NCBI GenBank assembly: GCA_022818135.1
Contig: JAFMSR010000017.1
Span: 2,546,833 to 2,610,832, forward strand
Reading direction: 5' to 3'
Length of the DNA stretch: 64,000 nt
Source of the DNA: Saxidomus purpurata
Lineage: Eukaryota > Mollusca > Bivalvia > Venerida > Veneridae
Below, in pieces: positions 1-10,495 of the stretch (position 1 is its first letter; the number at the start of each line of letters is the position of its first letter). The translations under genes and the position numbers were made by a program. The notes beneath the pieces are model-generated. The model saw nothing but the letters and a program-made list of their open reading frames with translations. It had not been told where the DNA came from and made no database searches.

Positions 1-240
1 TGACATTTTAGCAAAACGTGTACATGTTGATAGGATTACTCTGGTGTAGTGTGGTATGCAGTTCTTGCAGTTGTTTTAGCAATTCTTCAAACATCTAATA
101 CATTTTTACCATTTTGACGCTTAATTGTGATCAACGTAAGTATGCGCCTTACATATGCTCATGACTTAAGACAAATGTATAAAGGCTTCTTAATTCTGGA
201 TTACACTCACCTTAAGTCATGTGAAAATTGTGCAAGACAT
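1..240. repeat. Copy 1 of a segmental duplication, left part
   Basis: This stretch aligns with 15,499-15,737 with small indels; both begin with TGACATTTTAGCAA. In the second copy the same position is the start of a decayed DDE transposase reading leftwards (ATG complement at 15,501-15,503), so the window edge probably cuts through a second copy of that pseudogene lying just outside. After position 240 homology to the second copy stops and resumes at about 3,010. Confidence 0.8.
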
Positions 241-312
241 TTCTAATATTTTCATAAAATACAGAAAAAAATATCTGCTGAAACTCCAAAACTATCGATG
301 TTGATTTCGCTA

Positions 313-1575
313 CTCATACGAGGAATGTTCAAATATGAATGCATCTAAGCACATAAAAAATGTATCCTTGATAGTTTTCAATGAAAATTTTATTTTGTCC
401 CCTCGTAGTATTCACTTCCAACAGATATGCAAAGTTCCAGTCTTCTAAACCAATCCTTGCAGGGAATTTTCATAGTCTTTTCTAGGTATTCTATTAAGAC
501 AGTGGACTATTGCAGAACCTAGGTGTTTGTGCTGGACAAATGTTCGACCAGAAAGGTATTTTTTGAGCCTTGGGAACAAAAAGAAGTCACACGGGGCAAG
601 GTCAGGCGAATACGGAGGGTGAGGGAGCACAACAACCTTTTCATGCTTCAGAAAGTCTTGTACAATAGACGCCTTGTGCGATGACGCATTGTCATGTAGC
701 AATCTGACATTGGCCAAACCAGTTGCTGGTCTTTGATTTTTGAATAATCTCTTCAGTTTTCGAAGAACTTTAGTCTTATAAAACTTCGCATTTACGGGTT
801 TGCCTTTAGGTACATCAACCTGAATGGCAGGACCCCGATTTGTGAAGAATACGGCAAACATTACCTTCTTGACACTCCTGGTCCGCTTTGCAATGCATGG
901 TCTTTTGCCAGACTTTGTTGCCCATATTTTGTTCTGAGTCTTTCGTTTTGGCTAAAAAAAGTGAACCCATGTCTCGTCATCAGTGACAACATTTGCGAAA
1001 GACCGTGCATTGTAATTTGGAAACCGTTTTAGCAACATTTTCGCGCATTGCACGCGTGCCTTTTTCTGCTCATCTGTCAACAGATGGGGAATCAATCTAG
1101 CACAGATCTTTCTCACTTTCAAATTACGTTTCAGAATTGCATGAGCTGCTCCTAATGAGATGCCAGCCGTACTAGCTATTTACCTAGCGGTGTATCTTGC
1201 ATCAGAAGCAACTATTTCTTTCACTCTAGCAACCATCTTGGCAGACGTTGCTGTTTTCGGCCGACGGCCATGTGGTGCATCTTCTGTTGAAACTAACCCA
1301 CATTTGAATTTCTTAAACCAACGAATAACTGTCGAAAAAGACATTTCATTATGCCCATAAACAGAACATATTTCATCAAAAATGTCTTTACACCCTATGC
1401 CAATAATACCACGATTCTTAATATAGGACCGTTCTTAAATGGCGTACGCTGACCTTCCAACCATTTTTGTAATAGACCTGACCAGCGCACTCGCACTCGC
1501 ACACGTAAAGAAACGACAACGTACAACTGTCAATTTCGGGGTGATCTCAAACGATTCTAGTATCGTATGAAATCT
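313..1575 (-). mobile_element. Mariner-type DNA transposon (decayed)
   Basis: The element surrounds the mariner transposase pseudogene at 445-1,464. Its limits are estimated: a CTCATACGA motif near 313 and a TTTCATACGAT motif in the opposite orientation near 1,575 are the best candidates for degenerate terminal inverted repeats. It lies inside the 2.8 kb that copy 1 of the local segmental duplication has and copy 2 lacks, so it either inserted after the duplication or was deleted from copy 2. Boundaries are uncertain by tens of bases. Confidence 0.7.
445..1464 (-). pseudogene. Mariner transposase pseudogene (DD34D)
   Basis: Reading from an ATG at 1,464, one frame of 340 codons runs to 445, close to the usual mariner length of about 345 residues. 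It is broken by three nonsense codons at 1,435-1,437, 1,180-1,182 and 952-954, with no frameshift between them. An N-terminal helix-turn-helix region is followed by a TDDETW motif, then LHDNASSH, then SPDLAPCDFF. Thirty-four residues separate the second and third catalytic aspartates, the mariner DD34D spacing. The catalytic triad survives; only the stops inactivate it. By family knowledge the intact enzyme would cut and paste the element at TA sites. The pattern of isolated nonsense changes without indels suggests fairly recent decay. Confidence 0.92.
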
Positions 1576-1904
1576 TTGTTACGTTCATTATTAAAAAATC
1601 TTCATCATAATATAAGACAATCACCATTATCCTAACACTCATCATTACTAGCGTTTACGTAGAACTAACAAAATTATGCACATTACACCATCATTATAAT
1701 CATCATGAAGATATTCATCCTTGCAAAAAATTAATCAATAATTAGTTTAATCAAAACATTATTTTCATGATAGTCATTGTCTCATCAATATCAGTGGTGC
1801 TATCATTAAAATAATGCCAGTAAGGCCGCTAAAACCAGGTTTTCAATGATTCCGGGAGAAAATAATCTAGAATTAGAAATCTTCAAGTGACCAAAATAGA
1901 AAAT
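1576..1904. other. AT-rich stretch, no gene seen
   Basis: No coding or structured signal was seen in this AT-rich spacer between the mariner and the next repeat fragment. Confidence 0.5.
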
Positions 1905-2470
1905 GAGAATAAAAAATAAACTGACCCCCAAAAAAAAAAAAAAAAGTTGTTTTTACTATTAAAAAAACATATATACACATAAAAAAACAAAAAACGTTTT
2001 TTAGCAAGAATGACATTGACCCCTGCCTCCCCCCGCCCCAATTTTACAAACAATCTATTTACAGAACACTGACCTTGACCTAGACCCTCCTAATCTGAGT
2101 TATTGGTCGGAAATTATTTTTCTATTTTAGTAACAGTGACCCTGACTTTGATTCGAGTGATCCAAAATGCAATCTACTCAAGCTACCTACACACCAAGTT
2201 TGATTGCAATGTGTCACTCCTAACTCGAGTTTTGGAGCGGAAACCATTTTTCAGTAATCTTAACCTTTAGCCTAGCGAGCCTTAATACAATCGCAAACTT
2301 CCTGTCCATGCAAGCTACATACACACCAAGATCCATTGCAATTGGTCACTCCTAATTCGAGATATTGAACGGAAACCATTTCTCTATTTTTTAGTAACAG
2401 TGGTCCTGCAAATTGATAATTGTTAAACATGCAATAGCACGGTCCGGAGACACCCACGTGATAAATAACC
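1905..2470 (+). repeat. Degenerate fragment of the TGACCTTGA tandem-core repeat
   Basis: Phrases such as CACTGACCTTGACC, TTTTTCTATTTTAGTAACAGTG, AGCTACCTACACACCAAG and GTCACTCCTAA match the core units of the element at 61,692-62,886, in the same orientation. Neither end of that element is present here, so this is an internal, decayed piece. It lies in the 2.8 kb unique to copy 1 of the duplication. Confidence 0.65.
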
Positions 2471-3009
2471 ATTAATTGTCTACATTTGCATTGGAATGAT
2501 TGTCCATCGTAAACAACTCAATTTGACATAGCATTGCATTGTTGTTCTAACTTGAGATGGTCCCTCAATATATTGTTCAAGTACAGAGTACGTTTACATG
2601 TACATGTACGTTTACAGTTACACTGGTCAGGTCTATTAGTATGCACGAGTAGGTAATGTTTAGCGAGAGATAGACACAGATAAAGTGAACGGATTTTAAT
2701 GGGTGTGGTATCAATGTAAAGCTAACATGTTTATCTACCCAATAATATTGATTTCCTCCTGATATTCGCATTATTGAGCGAGAAAACGTTCTATATGCAT
2801 TCATATTTGAACAATCCTCATACCACTAGCCCAGTAATCATTTCTGCAGGTCGATCGTTAAAACTCTAATTTAAAAGGCCAAACTATGGATTATAATAAG
2901 ATACTGAAGGTTATTATTGGCACGGTGGTTGGTTTTATATTGATTTCCCTATATTCAAAATTATTATGGTCACGACAAGGTCCAAAATAGCAAATTCTAG
3001 TTATACATA
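2471..3009. other. Intergenic, no gene seen
   Basis: Nothing recognisable was seen apart from a short ACATGTACATGTACGT-like alternation near 2,590. Open frames here are short and show no domain. Confidence 0.4.
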
Positions 3010-3559
3010 TATGCATTACATGCATGTTTGATTTCACAGCTTGTTCCGAGTCATGTTGAAAATCGTTCAGAATTTTTGTCCTGATGACCTGTAGACTAGA
3101 CTTGAACCTATATTACGAAAGGGCAAAAACTAGGTAATAATTTTAAGATAAAGAAAGGTAAATGAACACTCTTTAGGCTACATTTGGAACACATTCATTG
3201 TGTAAAATGGTCCCGCTATTTTTCCGGAAGATATCTATGTTAAGTTAGAAATAGGAGTACATCGGATAGAAGACTATGTCGCTACAGACATGTACTAAGG
3301 TTAAATTTTGTGAACTTTTAAATCATTGTAGAGTCCACATTTAAATCTAATCATTCTAAAGTTGGTAAAAATGTTTGTCGTGATAATTTTATGTTTAGTT
3401 CGAAACTTTGTCATATGGAGCCGAACTCGACGCAAACAAGAACAAGGTCGGCGCGATTTTGAGTATAAGAGATAGGTAGCTAGATTTCATAGTAAAATCA
3501 TGTCAGGTTTAATTTTTATGCAGTAAGAAGGTGCCAAATGTCAAAGGGTGAGAAAAACA

Positions 3560-3665
3560 TGTGCACTCTGACCGGGACGAGAACCCAGGGCCTATTCTAT
3601 ATAGGGATGTTAGGGCGAATGCTCTCCCGACGGAGCTAACTGGCCGCATACACATTTTCTCCCCA
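3560..3665 (-). repeat. tRNA-derived SINE head
   Basis: On the minus strand there is an A-box-like TTAGCTCCGTCGGGAGAGC followed by a B-box-like CTGGGTTCTCGTCCC, spaced as in a tRNA promoter. The stem pairing is poor and no good anticodon arm is evident, so it is a SINE head or tRNA pseudogene rather than a tRNA gene. The matching copy near 16,085-16,130 keeps only the A-box half. Confidence 0.55.
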
Positions 3666-4436
3666 CTTGTAATTAAATATTTCCCGTTATTCATTGGTCG
3701 AGATGGTAATTACAATGTACTTTACACTTAAAATTTACATTAGTTTGGCGGTAAAACCTTATTATAAATATTAACTATTTACGTACTAAAATAATAAAAC
3801 CATTAAAAAAGACTGAAAACGCAGGAGTATTTTATTGACCTTTTTTAATCGGTATTATCAAATTGAAATGAAAAGGTGCCTTACAGAGTAAATTTCTCAA
3901 TTCAAAAAATGAAACGCATTTTTCTTGTCATTTCATTGACGGTTCAAAAGTTACTAACTTCCAGTCAAGGCGAGCTTAATACGGATGCGCCGAAAAACAC
4001 GACTTAAGTCGTTCAAGAGTAGTAGAATTCTCAGAATTTAGCATTGCTTAGTGTCTTCTATCTTTCATTATTTTTCTATCAACATTTTCAATCTACCATC
4101 GACATGATAATTTCGAACACTACAGTTAATTTCTTACAATGGTTTCTGTTTTACATTTTTATAATGTGTAACAGTTTTCGTGTTATTTCCGATAGAAATT
4201 ATAAGGACTTGAAAAGTGTAACTGTTACCATTCACTTGAGTTATAGATGAACACAATGCATGGAAGCGTGATCGTTATAATTCACTGCTAATTGTACAGA
4301 TAAGGGTAAACGCCCAGGAGAACGGTTAAGCTAAGTCTCATGCATAGTCGGAGAACTATACAAGGTATATTTTAGCGTTTTAAATCATAGGAAAATAAGA
4401 TAAATATCGCCTGATATAATTTCAGATGAGGTGATT

Positions 4437-4525
4437 TGGTAGCTTGCTTCAAACGAACGGCATTGAGGTATACGGACTCTACATGCATACCAGATCTGCT
4501 AACTTGCCTTAAACCTAACCTATTA
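4437..4525 (+). pseudogene. Headless 5' fragment of the 16,984 gene
   Basis: The sequence encodes the same start region as the gene at 16,984 (VACF-RTALRYTDS-CIPDLLTC in the same frame), but the segment carrying the ATG has been lost and the coding match ends about 30 codons in. Immediately after it the sequence switches to the upstream flank of the dehydrogenase gene. It is therefore a duplication remnant that cannot make the protein. It marks the junction of two duplicated blocks. Confidence 0.75.
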
Positions 4526-4634
4526 AAAAGAGTGCAGTTAAAACAACGTTTTAAAGGCAAGCTGAGAAAAGCGCTCATCTAATTATCTAACGACTATAAG
4601 AGTATAAGTGTTTAATACGAAACCCTGTGATTTC

Positions 4635-4646
4635 TATATATATAAA
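4635..4646 (+). promoter_or_regulatory. Possible TATA box of dehydrogenase A
   Basis: TATATATATAAA lies 49-60 bases before the ATG at 4,695, inside the block shared with copy B. If used, it would give a 5' leader of only about 20-30 nt. The assignment is by position and composition only. Confidence 0.3.
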
Positions 4647-4694
4647 CCACTAAACATTGTCGAATTGAATTCACTATTTCATATCAGATTCAAA

Positions 4695-5441
4695 ATGGCG
4701 TTTAATTTTGCATCAAAAAAGTTTTTGATCACTGGAGCCGGACGAGGAATTGGACGTGCTATTACTAAGGCACTCTCTGAGCGCGGATGTAAAGTTTATG
4801 CATTAAATCTGTTAAAAGGACCTTTAGACAGTCTGGTTGCCGAAAGTCCTGCTATTGTTCCGATCCAAGCGAACGTAGGAAACTGGGACGAACTTCGAGA
4901 AACATTGGAACACATTGAAGTGTTAGATGGATTTGTAAATAACGCAGCAGCTACCGAACAGGGAATGCGGTCGGTCTTTGAGTGGAACAAGGATATGATC
5001 GAAAACGCTGTTAATGTCAATTTACTCAGCGCAATAAACACATCCCAAATTCTGGCTAAAAAGATGGTGGACGCAAAAAGACCTGGTTCTATTGTAAACA
5101 TTTCAAGTGTCCTATCGTTGCAGGCGTATTCGGGAGCACTGCCTTACACAGTAACAAAAGCTGGACTTGACATGGTTACTAAACAGTTCGCTGTAGAACT
5201 TGGTCCGTATAATATACGCGTGAATTCCGTGAATCCAACGCTTGTACTTACTGATCCAGTTAAATCACGCATTGAAGCAGGAATTCCACTTGATGAAGAG
5301 TTTTTGTCAAAAACACCAATGAAACGCCTACCAGAAGTTAGTGAGATTGTGGGACCAGTGCTCTATTTGTTAAGTGATCAATCCTCAATGGTAAATGGAA
5401 CAATTAACATAGTTGATGGCGGCATGTTGTCAGCGTTTTAA
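4695..5441 (+). CDS. DCXR: L-xylulose reductase-like short-chain dehydrogenase, copy A
   Basis: This is a 248-residue classical SDR protein, close to the 244 residues of vertebrate dicarbonyl/L-xylulose reductase, which reduces L-xylulose and alpha-dicarbonyls with NADPH. The cofactor motif TGAGRGIG is at residues 13-20 and NNAAA at 82-86. The catalytic set is N109, S138, Y151 and K155, and the C-terminus ends DGGMLSAF. I chose the ATG at 4,695 (context CAAAATGGCG) because the SDR fold starts there and copy B shares it; a longer in-frame start at 4,608 adds residues that diverge between the copies. The gene has no introns and is preceded by a possible TATA box and followed by AATAAA at 5,643. 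Residues 38-40 (NLL) lack the Arg that DCXR has in the NADP pocket. The DCXR-like subfamily assignment is good; the substrate is inferred. Confidence 0.92.
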   Translation: MAFNFASKKFLITGAGRGIGRAITKALSERGCKVYALNLLKGPLDSLVAESPAIVPIQANVGNWDELRETLEHIEVLDGFVNNAAATEQGMRSVFEWNKDMIENAVNVNLLSAINTSQILAKKMVDAKRPGSIVNISSVLSLQAYSGALPYTVTKAGLDMVTKQFAVELGPYNIRVNSVNPTLVLTDPVKSRIEAGIPLDEEFLSKTPMKRLPEVSEIVGPVLYLLSDQSSMVNGTINIVDGGMLSAF

Positions 5442-5642
5442 TTGTTTATATTATAAGTCGACATGTCTGCAGTAATTATTTTTCAATTTCTATTCTAAAG
5501 GCATCGCCAGATGTCAGTGACGGGAAGTTGTCACACACAGAATGAAAAAAGACTGGTTCAAATATTTGACTTATACTTATACATTATAAACTTTATGTTG
5601 TAATATTGTATAAAATGTTATACATTATCTAGTGCAGATTAA

Positions 5643-5648
5643 AATAAA
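5643..5648 (+). other. Polyadenylation signal AATAAA, copy A
   Basis: AATAAA lies about 200 bases after the stop codon and is conserved in copy B at 11,436. It is the likely 3' end signal of the dehydrogenase transcript. Confidence 0.6.
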
Positions 5649-5760
5649 CAGAGGTAAAAGTGATTAATACTTGGCTCGATTGTTGAAAACATCCACAAAA
5701 TGTTTATACAGAACGCATGTGTTTTCTCGCGTAGTTACCATTACCGTGATTTCGAAAGCT

Positions 5761-6299
5761 TATCGATTGTTGTGTAAATTGGACTTCCTGAAGGGTTTGG
5801 TATGTTGTTTCTCTTAATTCCGTAAAGCAAGATAAACACTCAACAACTTTTCTAAGTATGAACTTAATAGATCTGTCGTAGTGTATTAAGTTTCCTCAAT
5901 TTTTCATACCATCAAAGAGTGATCTTTATAACAATAAGGATTTCGCAGAACAGAACAGAACAGAACAGAACAACTTCTTTGGAACGGAACTTTCATCTGG
6001 AACGGTACCAAGTTGTTATTTGATATGCTCGTGAATTTGTTTTACGCGAATTTAATATTATGGACATTTGGCAGCGAATTCATAAATCAGCGAAATAATT
6101 CAGGCGCATGGTTTTCGCGAGATAAAGATCATACGTAAATAAAGTGTTTTACAGTATTACACCAGAGATAAACTGACGGGTACGAAATTCCATGTCCGAG
6201 TTGCTATAAACACAGTAACCCAAATATTCAAAAGTCACAACACTTTAAAATTACCAAATTATGGGTATAACACAGCCAATCATTTATGATTCGCGAATT
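5761..6299. other. Intergenic with a short AGAAC microsatellite
   Basis: No gene is seen. At 5,945-5,971 the 5-bp unit AGAAC is repeated about five times. Confidence 0.5.
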
Positions 6300-6440
6300 G
6301 GTAAAGTAGCAGACAAATTGCAATGGTTGGCCATCCTTATTCTCTAAGAAGATGTTCGCAGGAAAAATTTAAGGTTAAGCCTAGTTCTTATCCACAACTA
6401 AAATATAACTTGATTAGATTGTAATGAGCAGAAGGGCTAA
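6300..6440 (+). repeat. Direct repeat flanking the inverted-repeat element, left
   Basis: GGTAAAGTAGCAGACAAATT and the following approximately 140 bases recur in the same orientation at 8,064-8,205 with few changes. The pair brackets the inverted-repeat element at 6,451-7,986. At about 140 bp it is too long for a target-site duplication, so it looks like a local duplication of the target region. Confidence 0.8.
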
Positions 6441-6450
6441 CTATTGCAGC

Positions 6451-7986
6451 CAAATTTACTATCACGATAGTTATCGATAGTTAAAAGTACTATCACGATA
6501 GACTATTAATAGTTGGCTTCACTATCACGATACTATCCCAATAGTTTCGATAGTTTACAAGATTCAAGATTCAAGATTCAAGATTTCTTTATTAGTAACG
6601 TAAACATATATACATGTTTCTTGTTACATGATACAATTCATACAAATATACATATCAAAGATCACAATAGGTGTAGCAGTATGATGTTTTAACAAATGAA
6701 ATATTTATGCCTTCTATATGAATACCCAAATTACATTAGGGGTGTAACGATAGTCGATACCATCGACTTATCGCGATTGTATCATGCCCGATAGTCAATA
6801 GTCGATAGCAATTTCACACTATCGATACTATCGCCAATAGTCTGGACAGCTATCGACTTTTCTCGATAGTTTTATTTTCATTTTTGAATGCGTTATTTAC
6901 ATAAAATGAAGTTGATTTTCCTTTGACATAAAACGAATGTCTACATTACGGGCTAGCCTAAGTTATATACGACGACGTTTCAGTTCCTTAAACGTCGTTG
7001 TCGTCTTACCATCCATCAATCCATGACTTGACGTGGTGAAAAGTTTTAATGACGCTTATCTGTTAAATAAAAATCGTTTAGCATTCAAAATTAAAATAAT
7101 AACGATTATATTTATACTGAAATCAAATTCTTCAAGCAAATCACGCGATCGACGGGACAGATGGTTAGTTCACTCAGGGTCTTTCAGTTCTAACTTGAGT
7201 GACCCTGGTTGACTGTTAATAAAATGTTTATTCAATAATTCGCTTCTATTTCATTCCTGCATAGACCTAGATACACAATCTGTGTGATTTATTTCAATGA
7301 TTCTAACAGGCAAACTTTTGATGCTTTTGGTATTGTAATTTATCTTTTGTAAATTGTGAAGGCATGGTCAAAGTTTGTCCATTAAAGTAACACAGTAACA
7401 ATTTCATAATTTATCTGTTATTACAGGTATTGATACAAACAAATTGAATCAACTTAGTAAAAATATATAGTTTGTAAATTTTAAAATTTACTTAGTAAAT
7501 GTTTATGAAGCTTTTGCGATCAGGAAAAGTTTAACTACCACTATTGATTGAATTTCAAACCACAAACTGTCTTTTATTCTAAACACATGAAAACTTGAAA
7601 CTTAATTTTGTAAACTATTTTGTTATAACAAACATATCTTTATCAATGTACTTAGTTCATCCTTCCTTTATGCAAACTTTATGATAGAAATTGTGGTATT
7701 CAAGTGTACTGTTTTTAATTTGGGTATTCATATAGAATGCATAAATATTTCATTTGTTAAAACATCATACTGCAACACCTATTGTCATCTTCTTGAAATG
7801 TATATTTGTATGAATTGTATCATGTAACAAGAAACATGTATATATGTTTACGTTACTAATAAAGACATCTTGAATCTTGTAAACTATCGAAACTCTCGTG
7901 ATAGTATCGCGATAGTGAAGCCAACTATTGATAGTCTATCGTGATAGTGCTTTTAATTATCGATAACTATCGTGATAGTAAATTTG
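6451..7986. mobile_element. Element with about 280-bp inverted arms rich in CTATCG
   Basis: The left arm 6,451-6,733 is the inverted copy of the right arm 7,716-7,986, roughly nine bases in ten identical. Both arms begin outermost with AAATTTACTATCACGATAG, contain several ACTATC/GATAGT motifs, and end innermost at AATACCCAAATTA. The left arm has a 7-bp ATTCAAG unit three times; the right arm has it once. The 980-bp centre (6,734-7,715) encodes nothing visible. It starts with AGGGGTGTAACGATAG, which resembles the end of hAT elements, so a second element may be nested. This looks like a large non-autonomous foldback-type DNA element. Confidence 0.75.
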
Positions 7987-8063
7987 TCTGCAATAGTCAG
8001 CTCTAGCAGCATGGTAGCTGTGAACGCCTTGTGTTTGCTCGGATGTACATTGCAATTGAAATA

Positions 8064-8205
8064 GGTAAAGTAGCAGACAAATTGCAATGGTTGACCATCC
8101 AAATTCTTTAAGAAGATATTCGCAGGACAAATGTAAGGTTAAGCCTAGTTCTAAATCCACAACTAAAATATAACTTGATTAGATTGTAATGAGCAGCATG
8201 GTAGC
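8064..8205 (+). repeat. Direct repeat flanking the inverted-repeat element, right
   Basis: This is the partner of 6,300-6,440. It is followed at 8,190-8,242 by a second direct repeat (AGCAGCATGGTAGC to CGTACATTG) also present at 8,005-8,055, which shows two rounds of local duplication. Confidence 0.75.
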
Positions 8206-8604
8206 AGTGAACGCCTTGTGTTCGCTCGGACGTACATTGTACCTACTAGTACCTTCGGATAGTTAGTATTTGGTTCTTCTCATGAATAACGGTTCTTCTC
8301 ATGAATAACTCGTGGTCTGTTTATTGAATGAAAAACACCTCTATGTAGAAAATACAGCTCTTTATAGAAGATATTTGCAAAGTGTGTCGGGAAACTGAAT
8401 TAGAAAGGAACTCCGAAAAGTCAACTCCGTCAATCAATTTAGTGTAGGGGAATATTGTGATAACAGCAGGATAGAATATCTCTGAAATTGGCTACAAAAT
8501 CATTTTCGCTATACAAATAGTCTTTACACGGTTAATTGAAACAAATTCATAATTATCATTCAGCACCTAAATACTATATACTATTAGTATGGACTTGCTA
8601 CGCA

Positions 8605-8718
8605 TTGGATATGATGTGATATTCACCATAATAGAAGTAATATTGACCGAGGGGTCTTGTTAGGTATTGGATATGATGTGATATTCACCATAATAGAAGT
8701 AATATTGACCGAGGTGTC
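8605..8718 (+). repeat. 61-bp tandem duplication
   Basis: ATTGGATATGATGTGATATT through TATTGACCGAGG occurs twice in a row, almost identical. This suggests a very recent duplication. Confidence 0.85.
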
Positions 8719-9268
8719 AGCAATGTAAAGACAGTGCAAGGCCTGTTTGAATTGCATGCATTTCCCCTTCTTACATTTTTATGAGTTACAACAGGGTGAT
8801 CCTATTCGAGTGGCTATATATGTTGGGGTATAAGTGTCCTGTGGTTACAGTCCATTTTGGATGTATGTCTGCCTAAATGATCTGCATCAAGTTATTGATG
8901 AGGTCGGACTATTCATTTCAGAGTTATGTGCTTTTAATTAACTATATTCGCATTTTAACACATAGCACATACTGTATATATTTATGACCATGCATTAAGC
9001 TTGATATGTGTTCAAATGTTGATAGTTGATTGTTCTGTACTTAAATAATAATTTCTTAAACCTTGACCTTTACTTTATCATTAAGACCCACGATACTCGT
9101 AAAGGTGATAAAGGACTTTAATGCCTCTTTTGCTACAAAAATTGTCAGGACGCATTAATATGAAGTTATTTGCAAATAAATACCATTTGAATGACATCAC
9201 ATATAAATACGAAATAATAATACTAATAAAAATAATAATACAAGTAATAATGATAATAATACAGCTGT

Positions 9269-9316
<48 letters not shown>
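9269..9316 (+). repeat. (GAT)n microsatellite
   Basis: About fifteen perfect GAT units. Confidence 0.95.
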
Positions 9317-9317
<1 letters not shown>

Positions 9318-9930
9318 ATATGGGTTATAAAATGTCATGTACAGAAGTATACACTTACTAATAGCTTTAAAACTGTTATCTAATCTCAACACGGTCAATG
9401 ACCTCAGGTGACTGAACTAGGCCTTTAAAACGGCACATATTTGTTTTATTAACTTCCACATGGACCTGAGTAGAAATTTAATTTTAATCTGTATGATCTA
9501 AATGAAGTAATTGATTCAAAAACATATCAATATCAACTAATTATCAATGAAATTAAACTTATATTAATTTAAAACAATTTCAAACAAATTATGATTTCTG
9601 TATGAAAATTACGTGTTGATATTCGTCAAATTTTTCACAGGCGACATTCGGGAATCGGTTTTCTCCGTAATCCGTCCATCCGTCCGCCTGTCTGTCTGCC
9701 CGACAAGTTGTAACATTAAAGCCAAAATATTCTTCACAAATATAATTGACTTCTACCTTGTAAGAGAAATGAATTGCTAAACACAGACAGCCTAGCAACA
9801 TATTTAAGTTGTTTCTTCTTTTCTCTATTTCTCTATTAACACATTTGTGACTAGTGCCTGTTAAAACAAAGCTTCGTTTCAAAGCAAACGACAAAGACTG
9901 ATGAGGATTTAAGTTATTAGCCTCTGAGAC

Positions 9931-10168
9931 CGCCTCCGTGATCGAGTGGTTAGAGTCACTGTCTTGAAATCACTGTAACCTCTCATAGATCGAGGGTCAT
10001 GGGTACGAGCCCTGCTACCGACCATGTCTCTTTATGTGAGAAATCGGAGGATAGGAGTCTAGTACTGGTTCTTCCCAGGAACGATTGTTAGGTAAATTGC
10101 CCGCTTGTGAAAATGACCAAAACACTGTTGGATTGGGGCGTTAAACTCCTACAACAACAACAAAAATC
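9931..10168 (+). mobile_element. tRNA-derived SINE with GGCGTTAAAC tail
   Basis: The head is tRNA-Ser-like, with GATCGAGTGGTTAGAGTCAC as A box and GGTACGAGCCC as B box. The body includes TAGTACTGGTTCTTCCCAGG. The tail is TGGATTGGGGCGTTAAACTC followed by (ACA)n. This organisation and the GGCGTTAAAC tail are known from bivalve SINEs (Meta-type central domain); the family is assigned by memory of that consensus. The plus-strand orientation follows from the promoter boxes. Confidence 0.85.
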
Positions 10169-10434
10169 ACAATTCTGCAAAAGAAAACTATTTAAAGAAA
10201 TAGATTTGCTCAAATTGGAAGTCAGAAGATCCCATTGTAAAACTCTAGGTATAAATGGGTAAAGACAACTTCAATATAGTTCAGCCACTTTTAAAAGTTG
10301 TATAGTATATTACATTTGTATATTGAATAGAGTCCAGTTAAAACAATGTTTTGTGGGCAAGCTGAGAAAAACGCTAATTTAATTATCTTACGACTATAAT
10401 ACTATAAGTGTTTAATACGAAACCCTGTGGCTGC

Positions 10435-10446
10435 TATATACATAAA
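10435..10446 (+). promoter_or_regulatory. Possible TATA-like element of dehydrogenase B
   Basis: TATATACATAAA sits at the same distance from the ATG as the better TATA match of copy A, but a TA-to-CA change weakens it. Any difference in promoter strength is inference. Confidence 0.2.
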
Positions 10447-10495
10447 CTACTGCAACATTGTCGAATTTTATTCACTAGTTCATATCAGATTCAAA

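Larger units (their letters stand above)
3010..4525. repeat. Copy 1 of a segmental duplication, right part
   Basis: This block aligns collinearly with about 15,738-17,075. Shared landmarks include TTCCGGAAGATATCTATG, AGTCCACATTTAAATC, GACTTAAGTCGT and GGTATACGGACTCT. Copy 2 lacks about 230 bp (3,379-3,607 here), a gap that removes half of the tRNA-like sequence. Homology stops abruptly near 4,525, where the dehydrogenase duplication begins. Confidence 0.88.
4532..5760 (+). repeat. Duplicated dehydrogenase block, copy A
   Basis: This block aligns with 10,328-11,560. It covers about 160 bp upstream of the ATG, the whole coding region, the polyadenylation signal and about 300 bp beyond. Because flanks on both sides are duplicated, the copies arose by DNA duplication and not by retroposition of one from the other. 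Confidence 0.9.
8243..9930. other. Intergenic, no gene seen
   Basis: No coding signal was found. The stretch contains a 61-bp tandem duplication at 8,605-8,718 and a GAT microsatellite at 9,269-9,316. Frames running through the microsatellite encode only poly-Met or poly-Ile and are not genes. Confidence 0.5.

Noticed and set aside
3509..3694. tRNA gene on the minus strand
   Set aside because: A and B boxes are present but the arms do not pair into a cloverleaf. It was treated as a SINE head.
4608..4694. Upstream in-frame start adding 29 residues to dehydrogenase A
   Set aside because: The extension differs strongly from the equivalent stretch in copy B, overlaps the likely TATA box, and precedes the point where the SDR family starts.
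4796..5101. Antisense frame inside dehydrogenase A (and its twin at 10,597-10,902)
   Set aside because: Shadow of a strongly conserved sense gene. The antisense product has no recognisable features and simply mirrors the sense codons.
9081..9398. Frames encoding poly-Ile or poly-Met across 9,269-9,316
   Set aside because: They are products of the GAT microsatellite with no other protein-like sequence.
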